Of a DNA stretch of 64,000 bases, positions 7,498-15,834 are shown in pieces. The notes under the pieces were generated by a model, which was given only the letters and a program-made list of their open reading frames with translations, was not told where the DNA came from and did not search any database. This DNA comes from Peribacillus asahii (lineage in GTDB: Bacteria > Bacillota > Bacilli > Bacillales > DSM-1321). Each line of letters starts with the position of its first letter. Position 1 is the first letter of the stretch. The DNA lies in NCBI RefSeq assembly GCF_004006295.1, contig NZ_CP026095.1:1908001-1972000 (forward strand), read 5' to 3'. Position numbers and translations under genes: made by a program.

Positions 7498-7878
7498 TTA
7501 TTTTTGTGCTTTTAATAAATCACGAATTTCCGTTAATAATTCTTCTTCACGCGTAGGCTTTGCTGGTTCTGCAATCTCTTCTTTATCTTTCTTTCTTTGT
7601 AAACGATTGAATACTCGAATGAATATAAAAATAGAAAAGGCCACAATGAAAAAGTCAACAATCGTTTGAATGAAATTTCCGTATTTTACAACAGCATCTC
7701 CTAGTGTAAATTGCAAGTTTGCAAAACTGATGCCCCCAAGAAGTAAACCAATCAGTGGCATAATAACATCTTCTACTAGAGATGAGACAATTTTACCGAA
7801 GGCGGCTCCAATAATAACCCCAACCGCTAGATCGACAACATTTCCTTTTAAAGCAAATTTTTTAAAATCATTTAACAT
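7498..7878 (-). CDS. mscL: Large-conductance mechanosensitive channel MscL
   Basis: This pentameric membrane channel opens on hypo-osmotic shock to release solutes. The protein has the typical amphipathic N-terminus, two membrane helices (about 14-45 and 65-95) and a cytoplasmic helix at the C-terminus. The family segment [20 protein letters not shown] is intact. I chose the ATG at 7878 ([12 protein letters not shown]), which gives 126 residues, because AAAGGA lies 8 bases upstream and homologs start with M-x-x-EFKKF; an in-frame ATG 9 bases earlier overlaps that site. Confidence 0.95.
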   Translation of the reverse strand: MLNDFKKFALKGNVVDLAVGVIIGAAFGKIVSSLVEDVIMPLIGLLLGGISFANLQFTLGDAVVKYGNFIQTIVDFFIVAFSIFIFIRVFNRLQRKKDKEEIAEPAKPTREEELLTEIRDLLKAQK

Positions 7879-7983
7879 ATATGCCATCCTTTCGAGTTCT
7901 GTAGCAATAAGAACTGTTCAATATGTTATAGCACATTTTCATCGGTAATAAAAGCTAATGACGTTTAAAAATAGAAAGCAGTA

Positions 7984-9219
7984 TCAAACAGGAACGGTAA
8001 TGAGAAAAGTGGTTCCTTGTCCAACTTCACTTTCTACCTCAATTTTCCCGTTCACTTTGTTGATTGTACTGTATACCATAAGCATACCCAGTCCTGTACC
8101 TTCTTTTTTCGTAGAATAATAGGGTTTCCCTAAATGTGAAATTTCTTCACTTGTCATTCCCGTTCCAGTATCTCTAATTTGGATGAAGATCTTTTTCTTT
8201 CGTTCTGAAACATCGATATATAGAGTACCGCCGTCTTTTTTCATTGCTTCGATTCCATTTTTGTACAAATTAATTAAACATTGCTGAATTTGATTTATAT
8301 CAAATGTTTTATATAAGGAGTTATTAAAATTTACTTGTATAGCAACATGATGCATATTTGCATAGGGCGTCATGACGTTTGTTACATATTCTATTTCTGC
8401 TTTAAAATTAGAGTAAACCATATTGTTCGATTGCGGTTTAGCGAAAACTAAAAAATCACTCACGATTTTTTCGGCACGTTCTAATTCAAGTAAGGAATAT
8501 TCAATGTACTTCTTTTCCTCCATACTTATCGTTTTGGATGTATTTAATAATTGGAGAAAGCCGTTTGTAACAGTCAGTGGATTTCTTATTTCATGAGCTA
8601 CACTAGCTGATAATTCACTCACGATATTTAACTTCTCTGAATGAATAAACGTTTCTCTTTCTTTCATATTAGCGATAATTTTTTCTATTAAAGTAGTAAT
8701 AATCATTATTGCAATACTGTAAGTAATGATAGCGTAGAATGTTAATTCCCAAAATTCTTGATTGATTGGCACTTGAAAACTTAAGGTAAGAAGGTACAGG
8801 AACATAGTAAAAAAAGCTGCTACTGTTGCATATAAGACCCTGTTTTTTGAATGTAGTTGAATGAATTTTCCTTTGAATAAAGGAATTACTATAAAAATAA
8901 CAGAAGAGAACAAGAACGACTGTATAACACCTTCTCCGCCAATAAAGAATCGATAAATATTAAGTACTACATAAAGTGGGAACACCATTTTGTATCCATT
9001 GTAAAGTGCGAGAATGAGAAAAGGGACGAAGCGTAAATCAAAAATAAATCCTACTTCTAGTTTAATAGGGTAGGCCATACATAAAAACATGGAAGCAGTT
9101 GAAAGTAAAATATAAATGAATTTATGATGCCTAGCCGGTAATGTATTTTCAAAAAAAATAAGAAATGTTAAAACGGGAAGAAGTAAAAAAAGAAAGTTTA
9201 AAAGTAAAATTTCAATCAA
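7984..9219 (-). CDS. KinB-like orphan sensor histidine kinase (copy A)
   Basis: The protein has about six N-terminal membrane helices of the 5TM/LytS type, then a HisKA dimerisation helix with the phospho-acceptor in SVAHEIRNPLTVTNGFLQ. A GHKL ATPase domain follows (N box NLYKNGIEAM, G boxes DTGTGM and GTGLGM). There is no adjacent response regulator. The architecture and H-box match the sporulation phosphorelay kinases such as KinB, so input to Spo0F is plausible. I chose a TTG start at 9219: AAAGGAAG lies 8 bases before it and it aligns with the start of the paralog at 13352-14611. An in-frame ATG at 9261 lacks a ribosome binding site. Confidence 0.88.
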   Translation of the reverse strand: MIEILLLNFLFLLLPVLTFLIFFENTLPARHHKFIYILLSTASMFLCMAYPIKLEVGFIFDLRFVPFLILALYNGYKMVFPLYVVLNIYRFFIGGEGVIQSFLFSSVIFIVIPLFKGKFIQLHSKNRVLYATVAAFFTMFLYLLTLSFQVPINQEFWELTFYAIITYSIAIMIITTLIEKIIANMKERETFIHSEKLNIVSELSASVAHEIRNPLTVTNGFLQLLNTSKTISMEEKKYIEYSLLELERAEKIVSDFLVFAKPQSNNMVYSNFKAEIEYVTNVMTPYANMHHVAIQVNFNNSLYKTFDINQIQQCLINLYKNGIEAMKKDGGTLYIDVSERKKKIFIQIRDTGTGMTSEEISHLGKPYYSTKKEGTGLGMLMVYSTINKVNGKIEVESEVGQGTTFLITVPV

Positions 9220-9315
9220 AGCAAGCTTCCTTTCATAGGGACTTAAATACATGTCATACAATAATATTCGCTTTCTATCATACTATAATTTTATTAAGAT
9301 AGTATCGATAAATGT

Positions 9316-9354
9316 AAAAAGGTAAGTATCTATCTTTTATAATAGACACTTACC
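9316..9354 (-). terminator. Terminator of the thiamine operon
   Basis: GGTAAGTgTCTA and TAGAtACTTACC, read on the minus strand, form a stem with one mismatch, and TTTTT follows. It lies 18 bases after the thiF stop. Confidence 0.8.
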
Positions 9355-9371
9355 TCATTATTATAAAGTCT

Positions 9372-10391
9372 TTATAATGAATAACATTGAATGATTCGAT
9401 TATATACGACTCGTGCTCTTTTCGAATCATGTGTGCCGTGAATAATCGCACGACCATCTTTAAATATAACGATTCGATAGTCTTCAAATGTACATGATAG
9501 TAAATAAGGGTTGACCGTCACTTGAGTAACAAACGATTGTAAGCTTTCTTTCAAGCGATCTAGTGAGAGCGTAAGGGAGATACCTGGGCGAATTTGCACG
9601 GCATCTCGACCACATAAAACATCTGTTTTTGTTTGGTTTTCAAATGATAGATATGGATAGGTCGCTTTCTCACCGCATGTCGGGCAATGTTTATTTTTCA
9701 TATTAGCGATTGTAATGTCCGCTTTTTCACTTTTCCAAATATCGATTGATTGAAGCATTGGTACAAGCTCGTGACCAGTGAGTAACTTTAAAGCTTGTGT
9801 CACTTGAAACGATGCGATGATTTGAACGATTGGATCAATAACGCCAACTGTATCACACGTCATGCCATCAAGGGGCAAGTGGCTCATTAAACAATGTAAA
9901 CAGGGGGTCTTACCTGGAATGATAGAAAAAGTTAGACCATAACTAGCTACACAGGCACCGAATATAAAGGGGACGCCTTGTTTAACAGCGGCATCATTTA
10001 CAACCATTCTTGTTTCAAAGTTGTCCGTTGCATCAATAATAATCGATTGACCTTGGACAAATGCTTCAATATTAGAGGCATTGATATCGACAATATGACT
10101 GTTAATAGTAATCTCGCTGTTTATTTGCTGCAGACGATTTTGGGCTGCCACTGCTTTTGGTAGCTTATTCATCGCATCTGCTTCTGTATAAAGATGTTGT
10201 CGGTGTAAATTACTATATTCGACATAATCACGGTCCACAATCGTAATGGTCCCGGCACCTGCTCGTGCAAGCATTTCTGCATTAGCTGATCCTAGTGCAC
10301 CTGCTCCTATAATGAGTACATGTGCTTGTTGTAATTGTTCTTGTTCATTATTACCTAAAAATAATGCTTGTTTTTGATAGCGATTAATCAA
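9372..10391 (-). CDS. thiF: ThiF: ThiS adenylyltransferase
   Basis: This E1-like enzyme of 339 residues adenylates the C-terminal glycine of ThiS so that sulfur can be loaded for thiazole synthesis. The nucleotide-binding loop GAGALGS (about residues 31-37), the conserved RQHLY region, and two CxxC pairs (CLHC and CPTC) for structural zinc are present. The C-terminal 80 residues extend beyond the core fold, as in Bacillus ThiF/MoeB proteins. The start is TTG, and TTGA overlaps the thiG stop by 4 bases, so the two genes are translationally coupled. MoeB is the closest alternative, but the position next to thiS and thiG decides for ThiF. Confidence 0.93.
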   Translation of the reverse strand: MINRYQKQALFLGNNEQEQLQQAHVLIIGAGALGSANAEMLARAGAGTITIVDRDYVEYSNLHRQHLYTEADAMNKLPKAVAAQNRLQQINSEITINSHIVDINASNIEAFVQGQSIIIDATDNFETRMVVNDAAVKQGVPFIFGACVASYGLTFSIIPGKTPCLHCLMSHLPLDGMTCDTVGVIDPIVQIIASFQVTQALKLLTGHELVPMLQSIDIWKSEKADITIANMKNKHCPTCGEKATYPYLSFENQTKTDVLCGRDAVQIRPGISLTLSLDRLKESLQSFVTQVTVNPYLLSCTFEDYRIVIFKDGRAIIHGTHDSKRARVVYNRIIQCYSL

Positions 10392-11155
10392 GAAGTCACC
10401 ATCCCCGTTGTAGGGCTGCTTGCTTCACCGAAGTTTTTCTCTGCTATTCTTCCGGCTTCATAGCCAAGGTGTCCGGCTTCAATCGCTAGTTTCATAGCCA
10501 GTGCCATCTTGACAGGGTCTTTTGCGCCTGAAACAGCTGTATTAAGTAAAACGCCATTTGCTCCTAGCTCCATCGCATACGCAGCGTCTTTTGGAGAACC
10601 AATACCGGCATCAACAATGACAGGGACGGAAGACTGTTCGATAATAAATTGAAGATTTAACGGATTGATGAGTCCTTTTCCAGAGCCGATTGGCGATGCG
10701 CCAGGCATAATTGCATGAACTCCAAGTTGTTCAAGCCTTTTAGCTAATACAACATCATCAGACGTATAAGGCAGGACAATAAACCCTTCTGCTAACAGCA
10801 TTTCGCAAGCCTTTAGTGTTTCAACAGGGTCCGGTAATAAAGATTTGTCACAACCAATTACTTCAACTTTAATCATATCGCATAAGCCCGAAGCTTTTGC
10901 TAGTTTAGCAATTCTAACAGCTTCTTCAGCTGTTTTGGCACCAGCTGTATTTGGAAGCAGTTTATATTTAGTTAAATCTAATTGTTCAAGAAAGTTTGGT
11001 TGAGATTCTTCAAAAATATTCATTCTGCGAACCGCAAACGTTAAAATCTCGGTTCCAGAAACTTCAACGGCTTGCTTCTGAACCTCAAAGGAAGGGAATT
11101 TCCCTGTTCCTAGTAAAAGTTTTGATTGAAATGTGTGATGAGCTATTTTTAACAT
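10388..11155 (-). CDS. thiG: ThiG: thiazole synthase
   Basis: This 255-residue TIM-barrel enzyme joins deoxyxylulose 5-phosphate, dehydroglycine and the ThiS thiocarboxylate to form the thiazole phosphate of thiamine. The opening LLLGTGKF, the Schiff-base region MIKVEVIG, and the phosphate-binding loop [19 protein letters not shown] are intact. The start at 11155 (MLKIAHH) has GGAGG 9 bases upstream, inside the end of thiS. The gene ends in coupled overlap with thiF. Confidence 0.96.
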   Translation of the reverse strand: MLKIAHHTFQSKLLLGTGKFPSFEVQKQAVEVSGTEILTFAVRRMNIFEESQPNFLEQLDLTKYKLLPNTAGAKTAEEAVRIAKLAKASGLCDMIKVEVIGCDKSLLPDPVETLKACEMLLAEGFIVLPYTSDDVVLAKRLEQLGVHAIMPGASPIGSGKGLINPLNLQFIIEQSSVPVIVDAGIGSPKDAAYAMELGANGVLLNTAVSGAKDPVKMALAMKLAIEAGHLGYEAGRIAEKNFGEASSPTTGMVTS

Positions 11156-11160
11156 GATTA

Positions 11161-11367
11161 TCATCCTCCTCCTACAAAATGAACAATTTCTACTGTATCT
11201 CGATCTGATAATGCTTGTGCTGTGTATTGCTCTTTATAAATAATTTCTTTATTTACTTCTACGACAACAATGCGGTTTTCCAGTTTATATAATTCAAGTA
11301 AATCCTGAATACAGTGTACGGTTTCTGGCAGTTCAATAGTTTTTCCGTTTAATTGAATCGACTTCAT
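11161..11367 (-). CDS. thiS: ThiS: sulfur-carrier protein
   Basis: This 68-residue ubiquitin-like carrier ends in FVGGG; its C-terminal Gly-Gly is adenylated by ThiF and converted to a thiocarboxylate that donates sulfur to ThiG. The length and fold (beta-grasp, conserved IVVVEVNKE strand) fit the family. GAGGTG precedes the ATG. It lies between thiO and thiG, 4 bases after the thiO stop. Confidence 0.96.
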   Translation of the reverse strand: MKSIQLNGKTIELPETVHCIQDLLELYKLENRIVVVEVNKEIIYKEQYTAQALSDRDTVEIVHFVGGG

Positions 11368-11371
11368 GATT

Positions 11372-12472
11372 TCACCTCTTTTGGCGATTGATTTTAAAGG
11401 CTTCCATCCAATCTTTTCTTATTTCTTTTTTCATAATAAAATCTCGAATCATTTGTCCTGTGGCAGGAGCGAGCAAAATGCCATTTCGATAATGCCCTGT
11501 GGCGAATAAAATGCCGTCATCATCAGGATGATGACCGATAAATGGCTTTTGATCAAACGTTTGTGGACGAAGCCCTGCCCAAAAGGACTCGATTTTCATA
11601 TCGATGATGGACGGGAGCATCGTTTTTGCTTTAGCAATGAGCTTCTCGATGCCGCCAAGACTTGCTTGTTCATTCCAATCATTTTCGACCATGCTGGCTC
11701 CAAGTACAAGTCTGCCGTTGTTTCGAGGTACAATATAGCAGTGTTCATGAAACAATGTATGCTTTAAAAGCGGCTTTTCACTTGAAACTGATACACATTC
11801 GCCTTTGACGGGAGTAAGCGTATTGGTTAAACCAAGCTGATGGAAAAAATTAGAGCTCCATACACCATTTGCGACAACGACATATTTAGCTTGGAAATTT
11901 CCTTTGTTCGTTTTAATCGTATAGGAACTGTCTTGTTTTTCAATCGAGAAAACCGATGTATGTTCAAAAACCGATGCCCCTAATACTTGAGCACTCTTTC
12001 CAAATGCTTGACAAACAGAACTAGGTAAGACATTCACATCATCTTCAATAAAAGCGGCTCCGATAATATTCGTTGAAACAGAAGATTCTTCATGGCGTAC
12101 ATTATCTCTGTCATACCATCTGACGGTAGGGAGGGAGATGGTAGAGTTTAGCTCACTTTTTTCAGCCTCTGAATAAGCGAGCTGAAAAATGCCGCCTTTT
12201 CTTAACTCAATATCGATACCGCTTAGCTCTTTTAGCTCATCTTGAAGCTGAAAATAGGCTAGTTGACTCTTTCTTGCAAAAGGATAGAAAATCTCAAGGT
12301 CATTGCATTCTGAATGAGCACCTAGCATACCAGCCGCTGCACTTGTCGATTTACTAGCTAGTTGCTTTTCCTCAAATACAGCAACATCAATCTGTTCTTT
12401 CGCTAAATAATAGGCAATTGAGCAGCCGATAATTCCACCGCCTATAATAGCTACTTCATAATTTGTTTTCAC
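11372..12472 (-). CDS. thiO: ThiO: glycine oxidase
   Basis: This 366-residue FAD-dependent D-amino-acid-oxidase family enzyme oxidises glycine to the dehydroglycine used by ThiG. The dinucleotide-binding motif IIGGGIIGCSIAYYLA is at the N-terminus. The C-terminal FAD motif SFWAGLRPQTFDQKPFIG and GHYRNGILLAP are typical. The start is GTG with AAGGAG 7 bases upstream, and the gene overlaps the end of tenI by 17 bases. The choice of ThiO over ThiH marks an aerobic thiazole route. Confidence 0.95.
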   Translation of the reverse strand: MKTNYEVAIIGGGIIGCSIAYYLAKEQIDVAVFEEKQLASKSTSAAAGMLGAHSECNDLEIFYPFARKSQLAYFQLQDELKELSGIDIELRKGGIFQLAYSEAEKSELNSTISLPTVRWYDRDNVRHEESSVSTNIIGAAFIEDDVNVLPSSVCQAFGKSAQVLGASVFEHTSVFSIEKQDSSYTIKTNKGNFQAKYVVVANGVWSSNFFHQLGLTNTLTPVKGECVSVSSEKPLLKHTLFHEHCYIVPRNNGRLVLGASMVENDWNEQASLGGIEKLIAKAKTMLPSIIDMKIESFWAGLRPQTFDQKPFIGHHPDDDGILFATGHYRNGILLAPATGQMIRDFIMKKEIRKDWMEAFKINRQKR

Positions 12473-13073
12473 ATGAATTCTCCTTACATAATTTTGAAAA
12501 ATCTAATGCGGATGCATAGGGATTTGGTGAAGAAAAAATGCCCGACATAACCGCAATGCCATCTGTTTTTAGTTGTTGAAGAGCATGTACTCGATTTGGC
12601 GTAATTCCACCTATGGCATATACAGGGATTTTTAGTGCTTGTTTCATGTTGCTAATAGTATGTATGCCATTTGGCGTTAGTCCCTTCTTACAATCTGTTT
12701 CAAAACAATGTCCATATAACACATAATCCGCTCCATCTGTTTCCGCTTGTTTTGCTTCTTCTACAGAATGAATCGAACGACCAATCCGTAAGTGCGGAAA
12801 GTTTTCTCTCACTTTTTGGATAGGGAGGCTATGTGATGGAAGATGGATATTTGACATTTGTGTGAGTAACGCGATATCTAAGCGATCATGAATGACGAGT
12901 TTTTCTTTGTTTACATCTGCTTGTTCTAAAAGCTGAATGAGTGACAGAACTTCATGAGCCGTTTTTGATTTTTCACGAATATGGACATAATCAACAATAT
13001 TTTGAATAGAAGAAATAATACTTGTCAGCGCGTCAACCGTATGTGAATCATCTGTTACGGCAATCAGTTTCAT
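12456..13073 (-). CDS. tenI: TenI: thiazole tautomerase
   Basis: This 205-residue ThiE-like TIM barrel aromatises the ThiG product to the carboxy-thiazole phosphate. It keeps the phosphate-binding end (YAIGGITPNRVHAL and AVMSGIFSS) and an early HIRE motif but is short, as in TenI rather than ThiE. AAAAGGAG precedes the ATG. It is the first gene after the TPP riboswitch. The upstream gene tenA, usual in B. subtilis, is absent here. Confidence 0.9.
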   Translation of the reverse strand: MKLIAVTDDSHTVDALTSIISSIQNIVDYVHIREKSKTAHEVLSLIQLLEQADVNKEKLVIHDRLDIALLTQMSNIHLPSHSLPIQKVRENFPHLRIGRSIHSVEEAKQAETDGADYVLYGHCFETDCKKGLTPNGIHTISNMKQALKIPVYAIGGITPNRVHALQQLKTDGIAVMSGIFSSPNPYASALDFSKLCKENSCENKL

Positions 13074-13110
13074 ATTCGTTTACTCCTTTTTACTAGTAAG
13101 TAGTGCACGC

Positions 13111-13146
13111 AAAAAAACCACTAACCTTAAATAGGAAAGTGGTTTT
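13111..13146 (-). terminator. Terminator of the TPP riboswitch expression platform
   Basis: On the minus strand AAAACCACT pairs with AGTGGTTTT, and a T7 run follows, 38 bases before tenI. When TPP is bound this hairpin should form and stop transcription. Confidence 0.88.
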
Positions 13147-13182
13147 GTTATTTGTACACAAATAAGCACAAAGAATAACGAA

Positions 13183-13273
13183 CACTTCCCTACGCAGGTG
13201 CGAACCTGTTCAGGTTATGAGGGTTTAAAAGTAACTACTTTATTCTCAGCCCTTATCAAGGGATCCCCTAGTG
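13183..13273 (-). promoter_or_regulatory. TPP riboswitch (THI element)
   Basis: The minus strand carries the THI-box core: CTAGGGG near the 5' side, GGGCTGAGA, AACCTGAACAGGTTC, and TGCGTAGGGAAG at the 3' side. It lies directly before a terminator and tenI. It senses thiamine pyrophosphate and switches off the thi operon. Confidence 0.96.
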
Positions 13274-13351
13274 AATTAACTAAATAGTTTTAAAATTTAT
13301 ATTTAAAATATCATAAATCTAGAAGGTGTACAACAAAAATTTTAAAAAAAT

Positions 13352-14611
13352 TTATTGATAAATAGGGAGCTTGATAGAAAAGCAAGTTCCTATTCCTTGT
13401 TCACTTACGACTGTAATCTGACCATTCATTTGATTAATAATACTATAAGAAACCATCATTCCAAGCCCTGTGCCTTTTTCTTTGGTTGTAAAATAGGGCT
13501 CCCCAAGGCGATTGATTTGTTCTTGTGTCATACCTGATCCTTCATCTCGAATATCGATTTGAATCGTATCCTGATTATTGGTTTGGATGACGTGCAATTT
13601 TCCGTTAACCTCCATAGATTCTATACCGTTTTTTAACATATTAATTAGACATTGTTGAAACTTTTTACGCTCGCCCTTAACGACATATTGGTCATCTTCT
13701 AATAAAGATAGTTTAATTTGTATGCTGTTCATATTAGCTAAAGGAGTAATGATATTGATGACATGCTGAATCTCCTCTGCAACATGGATCTTTTCCTCCT
13801 TTTCAAGTGCGGGCTTAGCAAATGTTAAATAATCATTGATTACTTCTGTGGCTCGATCTAATTCTTGTAATGCAATTTCTGTATATTGTTTTCTTTTTTG
13901 GTCAGAGGTTTCTTCAGATAGCATTTGGATAAATCCTCTACTTGTGGTGAGGGGATTACGAACTTCATGAGAAATACTAGCTGCTAGATGACTCACCATT
14001 TGTAATTTCTCAGCTTTCACTAACTTTTGTAATACTTGAAAATTTGCTTGGATGACTTCCCACAGTAAGTTCGTAAACACCATTGCAATGATTTGAATGG
14101 AAATATATTGTGTCCATAGATTTGCTCCTCTGTTTATGTTAAATAGTTGCTCAGATACCAACAGGGAGATCATTAAGCCGATAAAAGTTAGCGAACTGCT
14201 TATTATCACTTTATATTTCACGGAAAATTGCGAAAAATATTTGGATATAAAGAATAGTACAATAGAAAAAGAAAAGAAAGTAATACAGGCTATATAAAAG
14301 CCGTTATCGCCATTTAGCCAAAAGCGAATGGATAACATTAAGAATAATAAAGGAATTCCTAATTTATATCCGCCATATAACCAACCAAGGATAAAGGGAA
14401 TCCAACGAAGGTCCCATACATAATAAGGCCCTGTAGCAACAGGGAATATCATGCAAAGAATAAGGGAGACGATAGGAAAAATGGCAAATGTCCTTCTTTT
14501 GAAGTTTTCAAATCTATAAGAATATTTGGCAAAATAAATCATTTGTACTAAAAATAACGGAAGAATAGTAAATAAGAAGTTAATTAACAAATCTTTTGTT
14601 ATTAAAGACAT
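13352..14611 (-). CDS. KinB-like orphan sensor histidine kinase (copy B)
   Basis: This 419-residue kinase has the same plan as the copy at 7984: about six N-terminal membrane helices, a HisKA helix with SISHEVRNPLTTSRGFIQ, and a GHKL domain with NMLKNGIESM, DEGSGM and GTGLGM. Matching stretches (for example the YYxWDLRWIPFILG loop against FDLRFVPFLIL, and the CLINxxKNGIExM box) show that the two are paralogs. They flank the thiamine operon and share its orientation. No response regulator is adjacent, which suits phosphorelay input. The ATG has only a weak GGTG upstream. Confidence 0.9.
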   Translation of the reverse strand: MSLITKDLLINFLFTILPLFLVQMIYFAKYSYRFENFKRRTFAIFPIVSLILCMIFPVATGPYYVWDLRWIPFILGWLYGGYKLGIPLLFLMLSIRFWLNGDNGFYIACITFFSFSIVLFFISKYFSQFSVKYKVIISSSLTFIGLMISLLVSEQLFNINRGANLWTQYISIQIIAMVFTNLLWEVIQANFQVLQKLVKAEKLQMVSHLAASISHEVRNPLTTSRGFIQMLSEETSDQKRKQYTEIALQELDRATEVINDYLTFAKPALEKEEKIHVAEEIQHVINIITPLANMNSIQIKLSLLEDDQYVVKGERKKFQQCLINMLKNGIESMEVNGKLHVIQTNNQDTIQIDIRDEGSGMTQEQINRLGEPYFTTKEKGTGLGMMVSYSIINQMNGQITVVSEQGIGTCFSIKLPIYQ

Positions 14612-14691
14612 AGTTGCACCGAACTTTCAATAATTTATAACTTTAAATATTCGCTATTATTAGGTGAAATTCCTTTCGTTATTTTAAAAAA

Positions 14692-14878
14692 ATGGTAGAA
14701 AAATACACCTTAGTTTTCTGCTCCTATAAATGATAAAGACTTTAAAGAAGCGGAAATTGGAATTGTACTCGGTATGCCTATCGTTGTGTTACCCATCGTG
14801 ATTTCATTTATCGTGTTTGTCGCAGTTGACTTTGTTAACGCGAAAATACATAGTGTTGCAAAAAACCTTAGCCATTAA
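14692..14878 (+). pseudogene. Remnant of a small membrane protein, frameshifted
   Basis: An ATG at 14692 opens a frame (MVEKYTLVFCSYK) that stops after 13 codons. Removing one base near 14719 joins it to an open frame in the next register that reads INDKDFKEAEIGIVLGMP, a hydrophobic helix, and ends KNLSH-stop at 14878. I see no ribosome binding site. It looks like a decayed one-helix protein of about 60 residues; the family is unknown. Confidence 0.4.
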
Positions 14879-14896
14879 TAAGGGGAAATAAATAAT

Positions 14897-14934
14897 AAAA
14901 GACTGATCACTAGCATTCTGTGATCAGTCTTTTT
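14897..14934. terminator. Bidirectional terminator
   Basis: AAAAGACTGATCAC and GTGATCAGTCTTTT form a 14-bp perfect stem around a 9-base loop, with T's on both sides. Confidence 0.85.
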
Positions 14935-14956
14935 CCAGATTGTAGAATGAGTTGTA

Positions 14957-15238
14957 TTAATTGGTTCCAAAAAATGTCATGCTATCAAAGCTGTTAAAAT
15001 CTCTATACACTAATTCTAATTTTTTACCTGGCGATACTTGATAAGTCAAATATCCACTTAAAGTTTTGCCTTTAGCAAGCTCCACAATGGTATCTAATTC
15101 ATTGTATTTAGCCGAATAAAACTGTAAATCTAGGGCATTGTTGAATTTATCATTAATATATAGGTCTGGGAAGAATCCAGGAATCTGTGTCGATCCATAA
15201 TTTTTAATGACAACATAAAGTGAGATATAAGATAACAA
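14957..15238 (-). pseudogene. C-terminal remnant of a DUF4352-like exported protein
   Basis: The open frame begins at a TTG without a ribosome binding site, with an in-frame stop 4 codons upstream. It reads like the C-terminal half of a DUF4352 beta-sandwich (SYISLYVVIKNYGSTQIPG, then GKTLSGYLTYQVSPGKKLEL). Such proteins normally carry a signal peptide or lipobox and an N-terminal spacer, which are missing. I infer a truncated gene. It shares the terminator at 14897. Confidence 0.5.
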
Positions 15239-15391
15239 ACAATGAAACTATAAGTTTTCCAGATGAAGCGATAGTAACACATTTTAAAAATGTACATTCG
15301 AATATAATCTTAATTCACGTTAGATCTAAACGCTATCAGTAATTTATGGTAATTAAAAAGAGGGATAATGGTAAAAATCGATCGATAAATT

Positions 15392-15487
15392 TGTTATATA
15401 ACAGGTTTTTATTTTTCGGAAATGTATTGACACAGTAGTGATTCTGTTATATATTTTATATAACTTAAATAAATTGTTATACAACAG
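15392..15487 (+). promoter_or_regulatory. Sigma-A promoter with three TGTTATA-type palindromes
   Basis: TTGACA (15427-15432) and TATATT (15450-15455) are separated by 17 bases, an almost perfect promoter. Related inverted repeats sit at 15392-15403 (TGTTATATAACA, perfect), 15446-15464 (GTTATATA-3-TATATAAC, over the -10) and 15475-15487 (TTGTTATACAACA). Three copies around one promoter suggest tight repression by a dimeric regulator that is not encoded nearby. Confidence 0.6.
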
Positions 15488-15499
15488 GAGGGGACGAAG

Positions 15500-15637
15500 A
15501 TGGAAACGTATCGTGAAGCATATGAAAGCTATAAAAGAGCATGTGAAAATTACGGAATGGAGTCGATGACTTTTTATCATTTTGTAACACACTTAACGAA
15601 AGAACAATTGAATGAATATGATAATCAAGCTAGTTAA
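15500..15637 (+). CDS. Small acidic protein of unknown function (45 aa)
   Basis: The frame begins METYREAYESYKRACENYG and ends in EYDNQAS, starting at an ATG 9 bases after AGGAGGGG. The sequence is rich in Tyr, Glu and His with no membrane helix or Cys motif. A consensus promoter with three operator-like palindromes drives it, and a terminator lies 48 bases later. A 15-codon frame (MKKDVMTTDLAV) overlaps its stop as TAATG and may be translated or not. I do not recognise the family, but the expression signals are strong. Confidence 0.65.
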   Translation: METYREAYESYKRACENYGMESMTFYHFVTHLTKEQLNEYDNQAS

Positions 15638-15684
15638 TGAAAAAGGACGTGATGACTACGGATCTCGCAGTTGAAGCCAAATAG

Positions 15685-15724
15685 AAACCCTGCCCGTTTA
15701 TATATAAAAACAGGCAGGGTTTAA
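15685..15724 (+). terminator. Terminator of the small 15.5-kb gene
   Basis: AAACCCTGCC and GGCAGGGTTT form a perfect 10-bp stem that extends inward with GTTT/AAAC. Confidence 0.85.
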
Positions 15725-15834
15725 TTATGTTTGTCGAAGAAAGTTTTTTGTTCATGTTTAAAGGACTTGCGGAATATCTTTGATAAAGAAGGCGTTAACA
15801 ATATGTAAATACTGTAATTAAGGGGGACAAGCAT

